From positions 141,501-205,500 of the forward strand of contig NC_071348.1 of assembly GCF_027744825.2 (NCBI RefSeq): DNA of 64,000 nt, written 5' to 3'. Below, in pieces: positions 1 to 12,300 of the stretch; position 1 is the stretch's first letter; the number at the start of each line of letters is the position of its first letter. The notes below the pieces were generated by a model, which saw nothing but the letters and a program-made list of their open reading frames with translations, made no database searches and was not told where the DNA came from. The stretch is from Synchiropus splendidus. Lineage: Eukaryota; Chordata; Actinopteri; Syngnathiformes; Callionymidae. The position numbers and the translations under genes are program-made.

Positions 1-1195
1 AAGCATTTCCCGAAGCTCCAACGCATTTAACCCCATCGTGGCTGGCCATTGAACAAAACATTAAAGGAACTTCCCTCCCAGCTTTGCTGTATGCTCCAAA
101 GGGGAATACAGGTTCTCTCAAAAAATATGGTTTGATTATCGAAAACTCTTTGAAGGTATGGCAGCAAATAAAGAAAACCCTGGATGTAAAGCAATTCAAC
201 CGAGCCGCCCCCATTTGTTATAATCACGCATTCCCTTCCTCACTCTCAGATCCTGTGTTTCTGATTTGGAAAAGTAAAGGACTGGTTAACATTCGGGACT
301 TATATGTTGACAATATATTCTCATCATTCACCCAACTGCAAGATAGATTCTCACTTCCGGCATCGCACTTCTTCAGATATTTACAAATTAGAAATTATGT
401 TGATGATCCCCCTCACTGCATAGAGTCACTGATGATGACAAGCCGGATGCAAAACACCTGGTCTCTCGCTTCGTCAATGCATTTTCAGAACAGCCAGATA
501 CGTCGACACAACATCAAAGAACATCATGGGCAACTGAAATAGGCGTAGAGATATCAGATGAGACCTGGCTAAAGTGTCTGCAGGCTATATGCACATGCTC
601 AATAAATTCCAGACATCAATGAATCCAATTTAAAGTTATTCATAGATTGCATTACTCTCGGGTTAGAGTGCATTCGTTTTATCCTCCCCAAGATGTATTA
701 AGTGTCATCAGAGTGATGGTACACTGACCCACATGTTGTGGTCCTGCACAAAACTGAGGAATTTTTGGGCCCGTATTTTTCAAATTCATTCTGAGATTTT
801 CAGATGCAATATAGAACCTGATCCCAAAGCTGCAATCTTGGGCTGGTCAAAACAACTTGCAGACCTAGGCCGTCTTAAGACCCGTGCATTTTGGTACGGA
901 AGTGTTATTGCAAAGAAAAATATATTGATGATGTGGAACAAGGAAGTCATGGATGATCGTCAAAGAATAAATAGATCACTCAATCTAAAGTGCAGCAACT
1001 TTTTTTTTTTTTTTGTTTTTGATTTTTTTCATGGTTGTTTTGTGGTATATACATACAGATGTGTATTATAATTTGTGATTTGTCAGCTATATAAACATAT
1101 ACTAGAGACCATACTCGAGTGAATTATATACTGCAATGTGATTTGTGTTTTCTATTATGTAAAATGTAAAATAAAATATTACAACAAAAAAAAAG
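1..1195 (+). mobile_element. 3' end of an L1-like LINE, decayed
   Basis: The plus strand translates to the part of an L1-type ORF2 that follows the reverse transcriptase. Near base 43 it reads WLAIEQNIKGTSLPALLYAP, the conserved post-RT segment, and near 725-775 HMLWSCTKLRNFW, the cysteine/histidine region near the ORF2 C-terminus. The frame is broken by stops near 540 and 620 and by shifts, so it is not functional. An A-rich end near 1165-1195 fits the retrotransposon tail. The 5' part lies outside the window. Class is confident; the exact clade (fish L1/Tx1-like) is inferred from the residues only. Confidence 0.8.
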
Positions 1196-1199
1196 ATAA

Positions 1200-2394
1200 A
1201 GACTTCATGGTTCAGTATTTTAGCCGAATACTTGGAGGAAATACTGGAAAATGTTTGCAATTTAATTAATTAATGATAATATAGAATTAATGATAATATT
1301 TTGATATTTTGTTATTTATCCCAGATTTCAAGGCCCTTTTCAATTTTCATGGAGCCCCTGAGTTTGGTCCGATGCATTGGAACTTCTCGAATGAACCTCA
1401 CCACACGACACAAAGACCCCCCAGCTTTGCGAGGACACACTTCCTGTCAGTGAAGTTAAAACTCACGCCAACCATCCTCACTCGCTCCGGAGGGTCTGAA
1501 GGCTCTGTCTGAGCGAGGGAACGTGAAAGGGAAGTTCCGACGGCAATTCACACGCAGCTGGAGGATGAAGAAAACACACGGAGGGCTGGACTCTGTGAAT
1601 AGTTGGTGAGTCAGAAGAGGACTGGAGGAGCTCCTACACAAGTGAAGCCCTGGTCCACTGGCCGATCTTTTGTCTCCACCTGCTCTTGCTAAAAAGTCCC
1701 CTGACATTGTGTCTAATGGCACACTGATGATTTGACAGCATTTCTGGAAGACCCACACGAGTCACGATGCAGTCGAGAACAGTAACAGAACCGAGAGTGC
1801 AACACTTAATGACAGACTAATAACAACCATTGCAGCAAGGCGGATGTCTACTGCCATTCTGGAGGTTCCTCGACACACACTTGTTTGTACCAACTGCTCT
1901 ATTCTCCGAGCGCTTGTACCATCTCCAGGCGAAACACAACATTTGCAGCAACTCAGAAAGTCTACTATACGAGAGGCAAATATCCAGGTGGTTATTGAAT
2001 TATAGGCAGGAAAACAACAACCGCTCCCAGAAGAACAGTCACCGAACTCTTGTTAGCCACCTGCAAAATGCTGCTCGCGTAACAGTCGGAACCAATAGGA
2101 GTAGAGGGGCCGCATAGAATGACTTCGCGGGCCCACTGCGTCCCCGCGCCGCGGGTTTGACACCTCTGACGGATGGGGCAGGTTAACATTGAGAAGATAT
2201 TTCTAGGAGAAATGCGCCTGGCTTTTGGTCAAACAGGTTCACGGACAAAGACACAGGAAGCGACAGAGAAACAGGAAGAAGCGACACCTACACAGCAGGT
2301 GCGACACCGAACACGCTTTGGAACCTGACGTGAAGTTAGAGGACTAGCAAGAAACCACCATCATCATGTTCCATTCGCAACAGGTGTCACTCAC
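1200..2394. other. nbeal2 intron 1, no exon recognised
   Basis: This is AT-rich sequence left of the nbeal2 first-exon donor. I looked on the minus strand for the second NBEAL2 exon, which should continue the N-terminal helix region, and found nothing convincing. Short open frames here have no family signature. The intron therefore probably runs past the left edge of the window. Confidence 0.45.
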
Positions 2395-2445
2395 CTTGGT
2401 GTAATATAACATCCACAGCTCGTACAGCCTCTCCTTGGACGCCAT
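2395..2445 (-). CDS. nbeal2: Neurobeachin-like protein 2, first coding exon
   Basis: The minus strand encodes MASKERLYELWMLYYTK, ended by a clean donor (CAAG followed by gtgagt). This matches the start of the neurobeachin-like proteins; human NBEAL2 begins with a very similar M-A-x-x-E-R-L-Y-E-L-W peptide. NBEAL1 begins similarly, so the choice of NBEAL2 rests on the head-to-head neighbour ccdc12, the arrangement at human 3p21.31. NBEAL2 is a very large BEACH-domain and WD-repeat scaffold needed for platelet alpha-granule formation. Only 17 codons fall in the window; the rest lies left of base 1. The start codon sits at the edge of a GC-rich promoter-like stretch. Confidence 0.65.
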
Positions 2446-2720
2446 CCCGGTGTTTTGGTGGCTGTTCGTCCGCGCTTCTTAAGAGACAAAAACTCGATGA
2501 AACATGTCCACAAGTAGTTTCCCGCGCGCAGGAGGACGAGGCGCGCTTCTGTCCACCATCCCTGCCTCGCTAGCTCCAGCAGCAGACGCGAATGCGGCCG
2601 CAGCGCCGTCGAAGGAACTACAGCCGGAACAAACGCGTCTGCGGCGGAGCAGCCATGTCCGCGTTCAGAGGAGAGGTGCCCGCGGAAGCGCCCGACACCA
2701 CACAAAATACGACGTAAAAA
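2446..2720 (-). promoter_or_regulatory. CpG-rich promoter and 5' UTR of nbeal2
   Basis: Sequence just upstream of the nbeal2 start is rich in CG dinucleotides (dense between about 2480 and 2700) against an AT-rich background, and ends at a run of A near 2728-2741. This is the usual look of a vertebrate CpG-island promoter. No TATA box was seen. Transcription start not determined. Confidence 0.5.
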
Positions 2721-3045
2721 TCATTCAAAAAAAAAAAAAAAATGAGACGGATTGGGTTTCAGTCAGAGACGCTCTGAAGTGAGCAGCAACTCTGTCAACA
2801 CGGGAATACATTAGCGCGCAGGTAGGCTGCTGTTCTTAAAGGGACACGCACGCATTTACAGGCCCCGCCCACCCGGCTCCTGGTTCTCCAGTCGAAGGCA
2901 GTGGTTCTCAACCTTGTTCTCACTCGTTTATGTGCATTCACCGAACCCTTCATAGGTGAAAAAGCCAGGTTTAGAACCACTGATCTAATGACAGTAGTCG
3001 CTATTTCCCAGAGAAACACTGAAGCATCTACATCCACCAATCGGA

Positions 3046-3170
3046 ATTATCCGAGGTTGGGTCGCAGAGACAGCAGCCAGGTGTGCTCAGACCAGAGTGG
3101 ACACGCCCAGGAGGCATCCAAACAACCGCCCGAACTGGCCTCTCCCTTGAGTGGCTCCACGATAGTTTTG
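3046..3170 (-). mobile_element. Diverged fragment of the same LINE family as 3435-4180
   Basis: The stretch with 'gaggttgggtcgcagagaca' followed by 'gaggcatccaaacaaccgcc' resembles, with many substitutions, the tail of the LINE copy at 3470-3700, which has 'ggttgggtcgcggaggcagc' and an equivalent 'gcatccggatcagatgcccg'. Same orientation. It looks like an older, shorter insertion of that family. Confidence 0.45.
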
Positions 3171-3434
3171 TTCCTCTCTAAGGATAAGGATAGGAACATG
3201 CATCCACTAGGAAATCGAGAGCTTTGCCTTTCCTCTCAGTGAGTTCTTCATTCAAGACAACGTCCCATCCAGAAGTACGAAGCTACTGTACTCCCACTAC
3301 TCTTGGTTCTGGGTGTACTCTTGAGTGCTTCATTGTCCACAAATGTAATAAAGAATGGCCATATCTTTGTGTAGAACTATGGAGTATTTTTACGTCACAA
3401 AAACAATATTTCTCTTCTATGACACATTTGTTTA

Positions 3435-4180
3435 GTGAGATTTAATTCCTTCACCTTGACCTTTCACCTTCTTCTGCCGCTTATCCGGGGTTGGGTCGCG
3501 GAGGCAGCATTCGGAGCAAGGAAGCCCAAACCTCCTCCAGCTCCTACCGGGGATCCCGAGGCGTTCCCAGGCCAGACTGGAGACATCATCTCTCCAGCGA
3601 GTCCTGGGTCTTCCCCGGGGTCTCCTCCCGGTAGGACATGCCCGGAACACCTGTCCAGGGAGGTGTCCAGGGGGCATCCGGATCAGATGCCCGAGCCACC
3701 TCAACTGGTTCCTCTGGATGTGGAGGAGCAGCAGCTCCACCGCGAGCTCCTCACCCTATCTCTAATGGTGCGCCCAGCCACCCTGCGGAGGAAACTCATC
3801 TCAGCCGATCTCATCCTTTCAGTCATGACCCAAAGCTGGTGACCATAGGTGAGGGTGGGAACGTAGATGGATCGGTAAATCCAGAGCTTCGGCTTGTGAC
3901 TCAGCTCCCTCTTCACCACGACGGTTCGATACAGTGACCGCATCACTGCTGCCGCTGCACCAACCCGTCTATCAATCTCACGCTCCCCTTTTCCCTCACT
4001 CGAGAACAAGACCCCGAGATACTTAAACTCCACCACTTGGGGCAAGAACTCTCCACCGACCTGGAGAGAGCAAACCACCTTATTCCGGTCGAGAACCATG
4101 GCCTCAGACTTGGAGGTGCTGATCCTCATCCCGGCCGCTAGATTTAATTCCAGATAGGAAAATAGCTCTTGTATGAACAA
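3435..4180 (-). mobile_element. Non-LTR retrotransposon 3' fragment, frameshifted
   Basis: Minus-strand frames encode the end of a reverse transcriptase typical of abundant fish LINEs: ISTSKSEAMVLDRNKVVCSL, then VEFKYLGVLFSSEGKGEREI, YVPTLTYGHQLWVMTERMRS, and in another frame LRWLGHLIRMPPG and RGRPRTRWRDDVSSLAWERL. The two frames overlap near 3700-3740, so the copy carries at least one frameshift and is 5' truncated (about 745 bases). It lies in the space between nbeal2 and ccdc12. The clade (RTE or Rex-like) was not settled. Confidence 0.85.
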
Positions 4181-4644
4181 GGATGCAGCGTGTTGTTGAT
4201 GAGTGTTGTTACTGGGAGGCGTAAGGCAGCATTACCATGGTGATGTCCTACATTCCAAACCTGACAGTGGGACCATCCCAGGGTGGGACAGTGCCTCTCT
4301 GTCCTGTGTGTGACCTGTAATCATTATGAGAAGTATTTTAATCCTGTAGCTTTTATGGGTCAGTCTGAACACAACACTCATTCCTCAGTGTAATACAGAG
4401 TGTATTTGAGGAGGAACATCAATTAAAGCTAAAAGAATGAAGAAACAAACAAGTTTTTATCAAACGCAGCCTCTAAGAAAGCAATCCAGCGGTGAACTAA
4501 AGTGAAATAACGACAAAATGAACCGAATCCACATTGACAGCAACACCACTTGAGAAGGCGTTCGTTGAGCTCGACAATCGATTGGTCGCCCTCGCCAGGG
4601 TACTTAGTAGATTTCGGAGGCGATAGAGCTGCGTGTGTGTGAAC

Positions 4645-7600
4645 ATGGAGAAAGAAGTTGGTTCGCTGCAGGAACAGGCGCTCAAGAGGAAAGAAAGACT
4701 CAAGGCTTTGCGGAATAAGCAGCTTCACGTGAGCGGCGCTTTGCTATTATGACGTGCTTTCAAAGGAAATGGGAAACAGTTTGCTCAAGTCACTGAAGAC
4801 TTTAGCTTAGCGGCTACTCTTAGCGTGTTAGCTAACAGATTCAGTGGCCGGTTTATATCATTTCACATGTCACCTGTAATGAAACAAATAGTTTATAGTA
4901 CTCACTGGTGCAAAATCGGAGCGTTTTGTTATGCGCAGTGTATCACTTTCAATTGAAGGCAAACGTGCGTGTGCTTGTTTTTATTGCCACATTCGTGTCT
5001 AAAACAGTCTTAGAATCCTCTTTTGTTTCCATAACTAATAGTTTGGTATTTGTACTGAAAACATAGTTGACAGTCCTCGATTGTCAGGGGATGCCTTGTT
5101 TTTAAATGAATTCCGTGGATGCAAAATGCTGTGTAAACTGACTCCCACATTCGGGGAAATGGTTTCAACGTACCATATGTTGTTTAGAACGAGGACAAAG
5201 GTGTTTTATCTTTGAGCCGTTTGCAGAACATGGAATCTACAGGGTGATGATCCTCATAATGCAATGTACCAATATCAGAATCAGAATCAGATTTATTGCC
5301 ATGGTCAGTGGGGAGCCCACTAACTAGGAAAGTGTTTTGGAATAACGTGCAGTCTAAATAAATAAATAAATTAATAATAATAATAATAATAAAATAAAAT
5401 AACAAGAAGGCTGTTCAGGAATTCAACAGTCTGAGGGCCGAGGGGAAGAAGCTGTTCCTGTGACGGGAGGTTGTGGTCTGGATGGACCGTAGCCTCCTGC
5501 CAGAGGGAAGAGGAACAAACAGTCCATGTCCAGGGTGAGAAGGGGCGAAGGCTCTGATCCCACCTGCACGTCTCTACAAAAATGGTCTACAAAGAGCAAG
5601 CTATGGAAGAAACAGCTAAGACGGTTTCAGATTTTCTGAAGGGTTCGGCAGAAGAAGGACGAGTGCCCAGTGGTTAAAGAAGGAAGCAGCGTGCGCCACT
5701 ATTAGCTGATTAAACTGCAGAAGGCAACAGTTGCAAAATAGGCAGCGTGACAGCTGGTCATTAGTAATGACACAAAGCCTGTCCTCGACATTGACATGTG
5801 AAGGATCCAGTGACGAAGGCTGCTGCTTGTCGTGTCTTCTGCTGTGAGCCTGGCTTGTCATTTTTCAAAATGTGATGAAAACTGAGCTTTCATGGCCCAG
5901 GTTAGATGACCGTCTATACTTTTCATCCATCTTCAGGCCTTCAGCCTGCGCAGGATGCTGTTGTAAACGGCAACATCCATGTATTTCTTGTTGCTTACAT
6001 GCAGATTTTCATCTCTTGACTATTTTCTCTGTGTTGGATAGCAAACTGTAGACAGTCGTGACTTTCTTTTGTGCATGGAGAGCAAGTGAATTACTGCAGC
6101 AGATGGACCGGCATTCTCCACAGGAGAATGAGTTAATTTAATGGTTTTTTTACAAGCTTTTTGTGGGGCATATAAGCCTATAAAAGTAATACTGGTCTTT
6201 TATTTCCCTCCTGTATGCAAATAGGATAAATGGAGAACAAGCCTAATTATTAACTGTAACATCAACCATACCTGGTGCATTTCCCTCCTGAATAAAGGTT
6301 ATACTTCCAGTGCTTAATTCTTTATTTACAAAACCCAATAAGCTCCATAATGACACCCTTTTGATGTTACAGCTGTCAGATGCAACTGAGCGACAATTGT
6401 TATGCTGCCAAGGAAATTCTTACTTTCTTCTTAACGGCGGCCCCAGGACCGAATGCTTCTCAACTTTGTGGAACATTGAGCTGATTGTAAAGTCATTTGA
6501 GGTCTACGTCTTGCTGAAACAGGGCCAAGACCAAGAGGACGGTGAACCCGAGCAGAAGAAAGCGGCGCTGGAGGACGCGGAGCAGGAAAGGCATCGGTAA
6601 GCCGAAACCTTTCACGTCATGTCGTCTGTTTATCACTGTCATCCTTTTATATTCGGCGTAGGGGACGCCGCATTGCTGTACGGAGTTATTTGGCGCACTT
6701 GAATGAATGAATGAATGAGCGTGAATCCGAGCTGGATTGCTCAAACTGTGTTGAATCATTAATGACATTAAATGGGCGTTAAAATCCACTTGCTGCAGCA
6801 CATTCCTAGGTTTGTGGACCAATTTGTGCAGGTAGTTACAGCTACACCCATTGTGTGATGTTGGCAGGCAGTGAGCCAGCTTCAGCAGCGGCCTTTCTCG
6901 TGACTGTTAAATATGCGCTGGCTCATGCTGCCCTTAGGGAATAGGAGAGATGAGATGGTGAAGAACTGGTGGGAGTTAGTGAGAGAATCCATGCGCGTGA
7001 ATGAGGGAAGTAACTGGTGATGAAGACAGGAGTGAGACGGCTCATTATGTGTCCACGTCTAAGGAAGCAGAAGAGGCTGTTGTTGAGAATAAGTCTAGCA
7101 CTGTAAATTCGCTCCCTCAAAACGACACTGTGGGAACCTTTGCTGTCACTAGAGACTGTGTTTGCTCTGTGTTCTATCGCAGCCACGTGCTGTTGGCTGC
7201 TCAAATATCCTGCAGCTCACTTCGCCTTGTGCCGTCAGAGGAGAGAAGCAGCCATCGTTCCTGTCCGACAGGACCTTTTTCCATTGTTTATATTTAATGA
7301 CTGTGAACCGGCGACACAGAGGGAGTGTCTCTGCGTTGGACCGATCGCTCTTTCTCGCACAAGAATGATTATAGTTCAGCAGCTTTGGCCGTCTGTGAAA
7401 AACTCTAATATTTACCTTTGTGATCTGTCATGAGAGATCAGGTTACGGTGTCGCAGCAAAGCCTCGATGACTCTTTTGTCTTTTCCTGGACTTGAGAGTG
7501 AAGGAGCCAGTGTTGGTTTTGGTGGCAAGTAGCGTCCTATCTGTGTAAACACTAGATGGCTGCTGCTCCTCCCCAGCCACGGCTCAACTCAAACCACTTC

Positions 7601-8955
7601 GAGGTGCCACGCTGGTGTGTCCGCTCCCCCAAAATACCCGGGTCAGTCTTTGACGCAGTGGAAGTATAACACCCTCCAGAATGAAGCGTGACGTCAAACT
7701 AACGATATTTGCATTTCATAATAACTGAGCAGCAATTATGATTGTGTCACAGCACCGGCACTTACTGGCACAAAGACGTGACGTAGTCGTCCAGGTCGTT
7801 TTAATTGTTACGACCAACAAGCCACGCCTAGAATTGTCGGCGGTGAATGCAAAACTTGAACATGACTCACACGCTTCCTTTGTTGCATGGACGTGAACAG
7901 CGCTTCTGTCGACGTGTGCTGCGGCGTGTGTATTCTTGCGCACTTCTTTACGACGCAGAGGCAACCTGAAAATGGATTCATACTTTTGACAGGGGTTTCT
8001 CAAGGTTATTGGGGGTTGTTGTGTGAGTTAGGTTGGAGTTCAGGATAGACTTGACTCCCCATCAGACATCAATCCTCCTGTCAACACAAGAGCTGCTGTT
8101 GGCCGTCATGCAGATATATATTTGTTTATAGGCTGGTTTCCTGTCGAAGAATCACATGGACTCACTCAGATCGGTAGGACTCTGCTTTGAGCAAGCCTTT
8201 CTTTGCCACGAGTCTCAGCAACTTCCTGTTGAGTCATCAAATTTGAAGAATTGTGGCTGTGTCTCCTCCGCAGCTGGTTCTTCAGGATGCATGGTACACC
8301 GCCACCGAGTGGAGCATTTCATACAGAAATCCTCTTTGTGTGTGTTCAGGGAGATCAAGTTAAGGAACTACACCCCTGAGGATGAGGAGCTGAAGGAGAG
8401 GCAGGTCCCCAAAGCCAAGCCTGCATCAGGTGACTAATGGTTTCATAAACTCCCCTGTTCTTCTGCTGGAGCCCTGAGTCAGCTGTGGTTTTTGCAAACA
8501 GTTGAGGACAAAGTCAAAGAGCAGTTGGAGGCTGCGAATCCAGAGCCCATCATTCAAGAAGTGGTAAGTCTGCGGGTCCACACGTATTCTACTGCTCGGT
8601 CACCGCCGCCTCTTCCTACCTGCAGGACCTAGCGAACCTCGCCCCAAGAAAACCGGACTGGTGAGTAAAAGCTCGACGTTTGTTTGCCCAAGTGCTTCCT
8701 GCGCTGACACCGTCACTGCTGCTGGATGCAGGGATCTGAAGCGTGACGTGGCAAAGAAGCTGGAGAAGTTGGAGAGAAGAACACAAAGAGCCATTGCAGA
8801 ACTCATCCGTGAGTCACACTGGCTGGCGCGCCGCTCGCTTGACTCTCATGAGTCCGGCCCTCTCTTCATGTCCAGGCGATCGTCTGCGAGGCAGCGAGGA
8901 GGAGCTCGCCGGGGCAGTTGGAGCCGTGGGGGTCGCAGAAGGAGACTCCGACTGA
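4645..8955 (+). CDS. ccdc12: Coiled-coil domain-containing protein 12 (cwf18 family)
   Basis: Seven coding exons: 4645-4728, 6523-6596, 8350-8429, 8502-8563, 8626-8660, 8732-8808, 8876-8955, summing to 492 bases (163 residues; the human protein is about 166). All borders are GT-AG and phases join. It starts MEKEVGSLQEQALKRKERLK and includes LRNYTPEDEELKERQVPKAK, ANLAPRKPDWDLKRDVAKKL and RTQRAIAELIR, all characteristic of CCDC12. The family corresponds to fission yeast Cwf18, a spliceosome component. The first intron is large (1.8 kb), as is the second. The start is the first ATG in good context, 2.2 kb head to head from nbeal2, and the 3' end converges on kifc2. Confidence 0.93.
5268..5560. 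repeat. Interspersed repeat with AT-rich microsatellite in ccdc12 intron 1
   Basis: A run of 'atcagaatcagatttattgcc' type sequence leads into an (ATAA/TAA)n stretch at about 5356-5402. This is followed by 'gagggccgaggggaagaag', 'gtctggatggaccgtagcct' and related text, which I recognise as a commonly repeated fish sequence, although I cannot name the family. No coding content. Confidence 0.5.
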
Positions 8956-9075
8956 GATGGAGGCCAGGTCGTGACTGTAAACAATGTTGTCTTGTTTTAA
9001 ATACACACCTTTTTCCAAATCTGTTGCTGTGAGGCCCACTGAAACAGGCTGATGATCTCACAGTGGCGTCACTTA

Positions 9076-9081
9076 TTTATT
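9076..9081 (-). terminator. Candidate polyadenylation signal of kifc2
   Basis: The minus strand reads AATAAA here, 310 bases past the kifc2 stop codon. It lies only about 120 bases beyond the convergent ccdc12 stop, so the two 3' UTRs probably overlap. Confidence 0.45.
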
Positions 9082-9390
9082 GGGGAAACAACGTAAAGGC
9101 GAGTGAATGCCTCGCTACAGTGATGAGATGATGAGCCAGGGGTCTGCACCCGCCGGGTTCACAAGCCCTCAGCTTTAGAGGAAATAGAAGTATAACATGA
9201 TAGAACCCCAGGTGCTGCGACCCCACGTTTCTTCCCCAAGCTAAACTTGTGTACATAAATGTGACTTCATCGTCAGGAAGTGTTTAACAGTGGAGCTACA
9301 GTTTGGCCGCACAGGTGAAGGACACTAACTGTGACATCAGTGGCTGGAGTGAGCGAGGCGGCGGCTGGGTATTCCCACACTGGAGCCGCT

Positions 9391-12300
9391 TCAGTCGCAG
9401 TGTCCCCCCCCGGCCTCCAGCTTCCTGGCTGCAGGACCCAGCTCCACTTTGCAGACTCTCTGGGCGAACTTGAGCGAGCAAAGCGTCTCGCCCACGTTGC
9501 TCTCCAGGGCAGACACCTGAGCAGAAACAAGTCAAATCCACAGCCGCAGTCGGGAGGGGGGGGGGGGACTCTCTGACCTGCACCACCATGGCCGTCTTGC
9601 TGCCTTTCCCGAGGGAGTCCTGCAGGAGGTAGGTGAGGCGGGAGTTCCTGAAGGGGACGTGAGTCTGTCGTCCTCTCAGCGCCTGGATCACGTCTCCCAG
9701 AGCCAGCAGGGAGCGGTTGATGTTCTGCGCCTCCTTCAGCCGCTCTCCCTCCGCCCCAGATTTCCACACGCGCTCCGAGCCCGCCAGGTCCACCAGGTTC
9801 AGCTTTCCTGCCAGCCAGCGGCACATCAGTCCCGGCCGGATCGGCTTCTCCCTCCCCGTCTGAGGTGGCTCACCTGTGGTTTTGGCGCCGGTGGCGAGGT
9901 CGGTGCCCCGGACGGTGATGCAGAGCAGAGCATGGGAGCGGGAGCTGTGCTGGTTCATCTGTGTACCAAAGGTGATCCTGTTCCTGCGGGCTGTGGCCAG
10001 GACCTGCGCAGAAACCAACGGCATTGATCGCACTCTGGTCCAGAGGAAAATGCAGTGTTGTTGAAAAGTTCTCTATTTTGAAATCTTCACTCTGCCGCCC
10101 TCTGGTCTCCACATCTCACCGACTTCAGCTGCTCTGTCCAACTTTGTAAATGATGTGTCAAACGTCTGCTGCACTCCGGTGAGCTACAAACCTTTTTAAT
10201 ATGCTGCAAGCTCTTGACCTCCAGCACTCGGAGTCCGGGCACGTGCAGCTGTCCCGTTCCATCCGGGTTGAGTTTGATGTCCAGTTTGTCGCCCTCCTTG
10301 CTGAGCAGATCCCTGACACGTGAACGTGAAACGACACGGTGAGGTTTCAGCCGCAGACTCGAGATCCCGCCTTCCTCACCTCAGCACTTCGTTGTAGATC
10401 TCCACCGAGCTGACGGAGATGGTGTAGCTCCACATGTCCTTCCTCTCCTCCACCTCGGAGAACAGATGCTTCAGGGCTCTTCGGTTAATGCCTGGGTGCT
10501 CGGCGTTGCCCTGACAGTCACATACGCTTCAACATCTGGACATGTGTGAGCAGCTCGTTTCCTCTCATGAATGTTGGCGCTGATCCTACCTCCATGGTGT
10601 AGGTTTTCCCCGAGCCCGTCTGCCCATAGGCGAAGATGCAGACGTGATATCCATCGATGCAGGAGACGACCAGAGGCTCGATCTCCTGAAAGACCTGGAG
10701 ACCAAACATTGACTTGACTCATTTCTGTCCTCAAACTGCAGCGTCATGTCGGCTCATGAGAATAGCTTCAGTATTAGCATTTCTTTCAATCGCCGCTTAA
10801 AAAATCAATAGATTAGATGAGATTTTGTGAAATCAAGTCTGTGGTTGACTGGTCGTTGAAGAGCAAGAGGCGCTTGGGTGGCACTACCTCTTCCTGAGTG
10901 GCCTGGGGATGGAAGACCTTGTCCAGCTCAAAGACGCGGCTCTTCCCTTTGCTCAGCACGGTCAGATTGTTGGGGTGTGCGGTCACCACCACGGACTGAC
11001 CCTCCTGGTGCTGGTCCTCCTTGAGCACCGGCTTCACCCGACACAGCACTCGGATGTTCCCTGGGATTCCTCGGTTAGTCACCTCCGTCTTTGGAAGACT
11101 GCCACGCTTACCTCTGAGCTCCACCAGCTGCTCGTGGTACTTTCTTCGGAGGGCCACCTCCTTCCTGTATTTCTCCAGGAGATCTTTGTTGGCTTCAGAC
11201 ATTTCACTGATGGCAGCGGAAATCTGGCAGAGAGGGGCGTTTGTCACCACGTGTTTGAACGCACGACGGCGGCAAACTCCTTCACCTGCTTCTTGGCCTC
11301 CTTAATAGCTGCTCCATAAAAGTCGGAGAAGTTTCGGACCTGGCTGCGGAGGCTGGCGTAGTCCGTCTTCACGCAGCGCAGAGTGGGCGGCAGCGACGTC
11401 AGGCGCCTCCGCAGACCTGAGGAAGCCAGCCGGAAAAGTTAGCGCTGCTTGGTGTGCGAGCGAAACAAGAGTCGTCTCCCAGACACGCACAGGAGAACTG
11501 CTGCTGCAGGTCCTGAAGGTGCTCCTCTGAGCAGCTGGCCGCAGCCTTCACGGCCTCTGCCTTCCTCTCCTCCAGGTGTCCGATCTCCTTCATTAGCTCT
11601 TCCCTCAACCTACTGATCTCTCGCTCATAAGCTGCAATCTGGGAACAGCGGTTAGCGGTTATGAGCGAGAGATCAGGGAGGTTCCAGTCGTGGTCACCTT
11701 GTGCTGCAGGTTACAGCTGTGCTGGTCCGACTTGCTGATCTGCTCCTCCAGCTGTCTGCATCGCTCGCTCTGATCGGCCAGCTTGCTGGACAGCAGCTCG
11801 TTCTTCTGACGGACTCTGCTCAGCGTCTTGATGGTGGCGGGAGACTCCACCTCCACGGTCTGAGTCACCAACTGCAAAGGCATGACTGTCACCGACTGGG
11901 CTGGATTGTGCTGTGACGGGCGGCAGAATCACCTTCACTGCCGGCTCCTTGCCTCGCTCTCTGTCCAGCTGCCGCTGCAGCTCCCTCGCGCGCTCCTCTC
12001 TCTCCCTCTCTCTCCACTCGCTCTGCCGCTGCAGGTGTGACAGCTGATCGGCTCGCTGCTGAAGAGAGATCTCCAGCTGCTGCACTCGGCCGCGCAGGCT
12101 CTCGTTCTCCTGGAGGGCACACGGGACGGGTGACCTGCGGCTCTGACCTCTGACCTGCGGCTCACCTCGAGGAGCGAGGTGCTGGGCTGCGAGGGGACGG
12201 CGCTCAGCTGCTGCAGGAGACCCTGAGTCACAGCCAGACTTTGCTTGAGAGTCTGGTTCTCCGCAGACAGACACAGCGCCCTCTTCTCTGAGTCGGTGGC

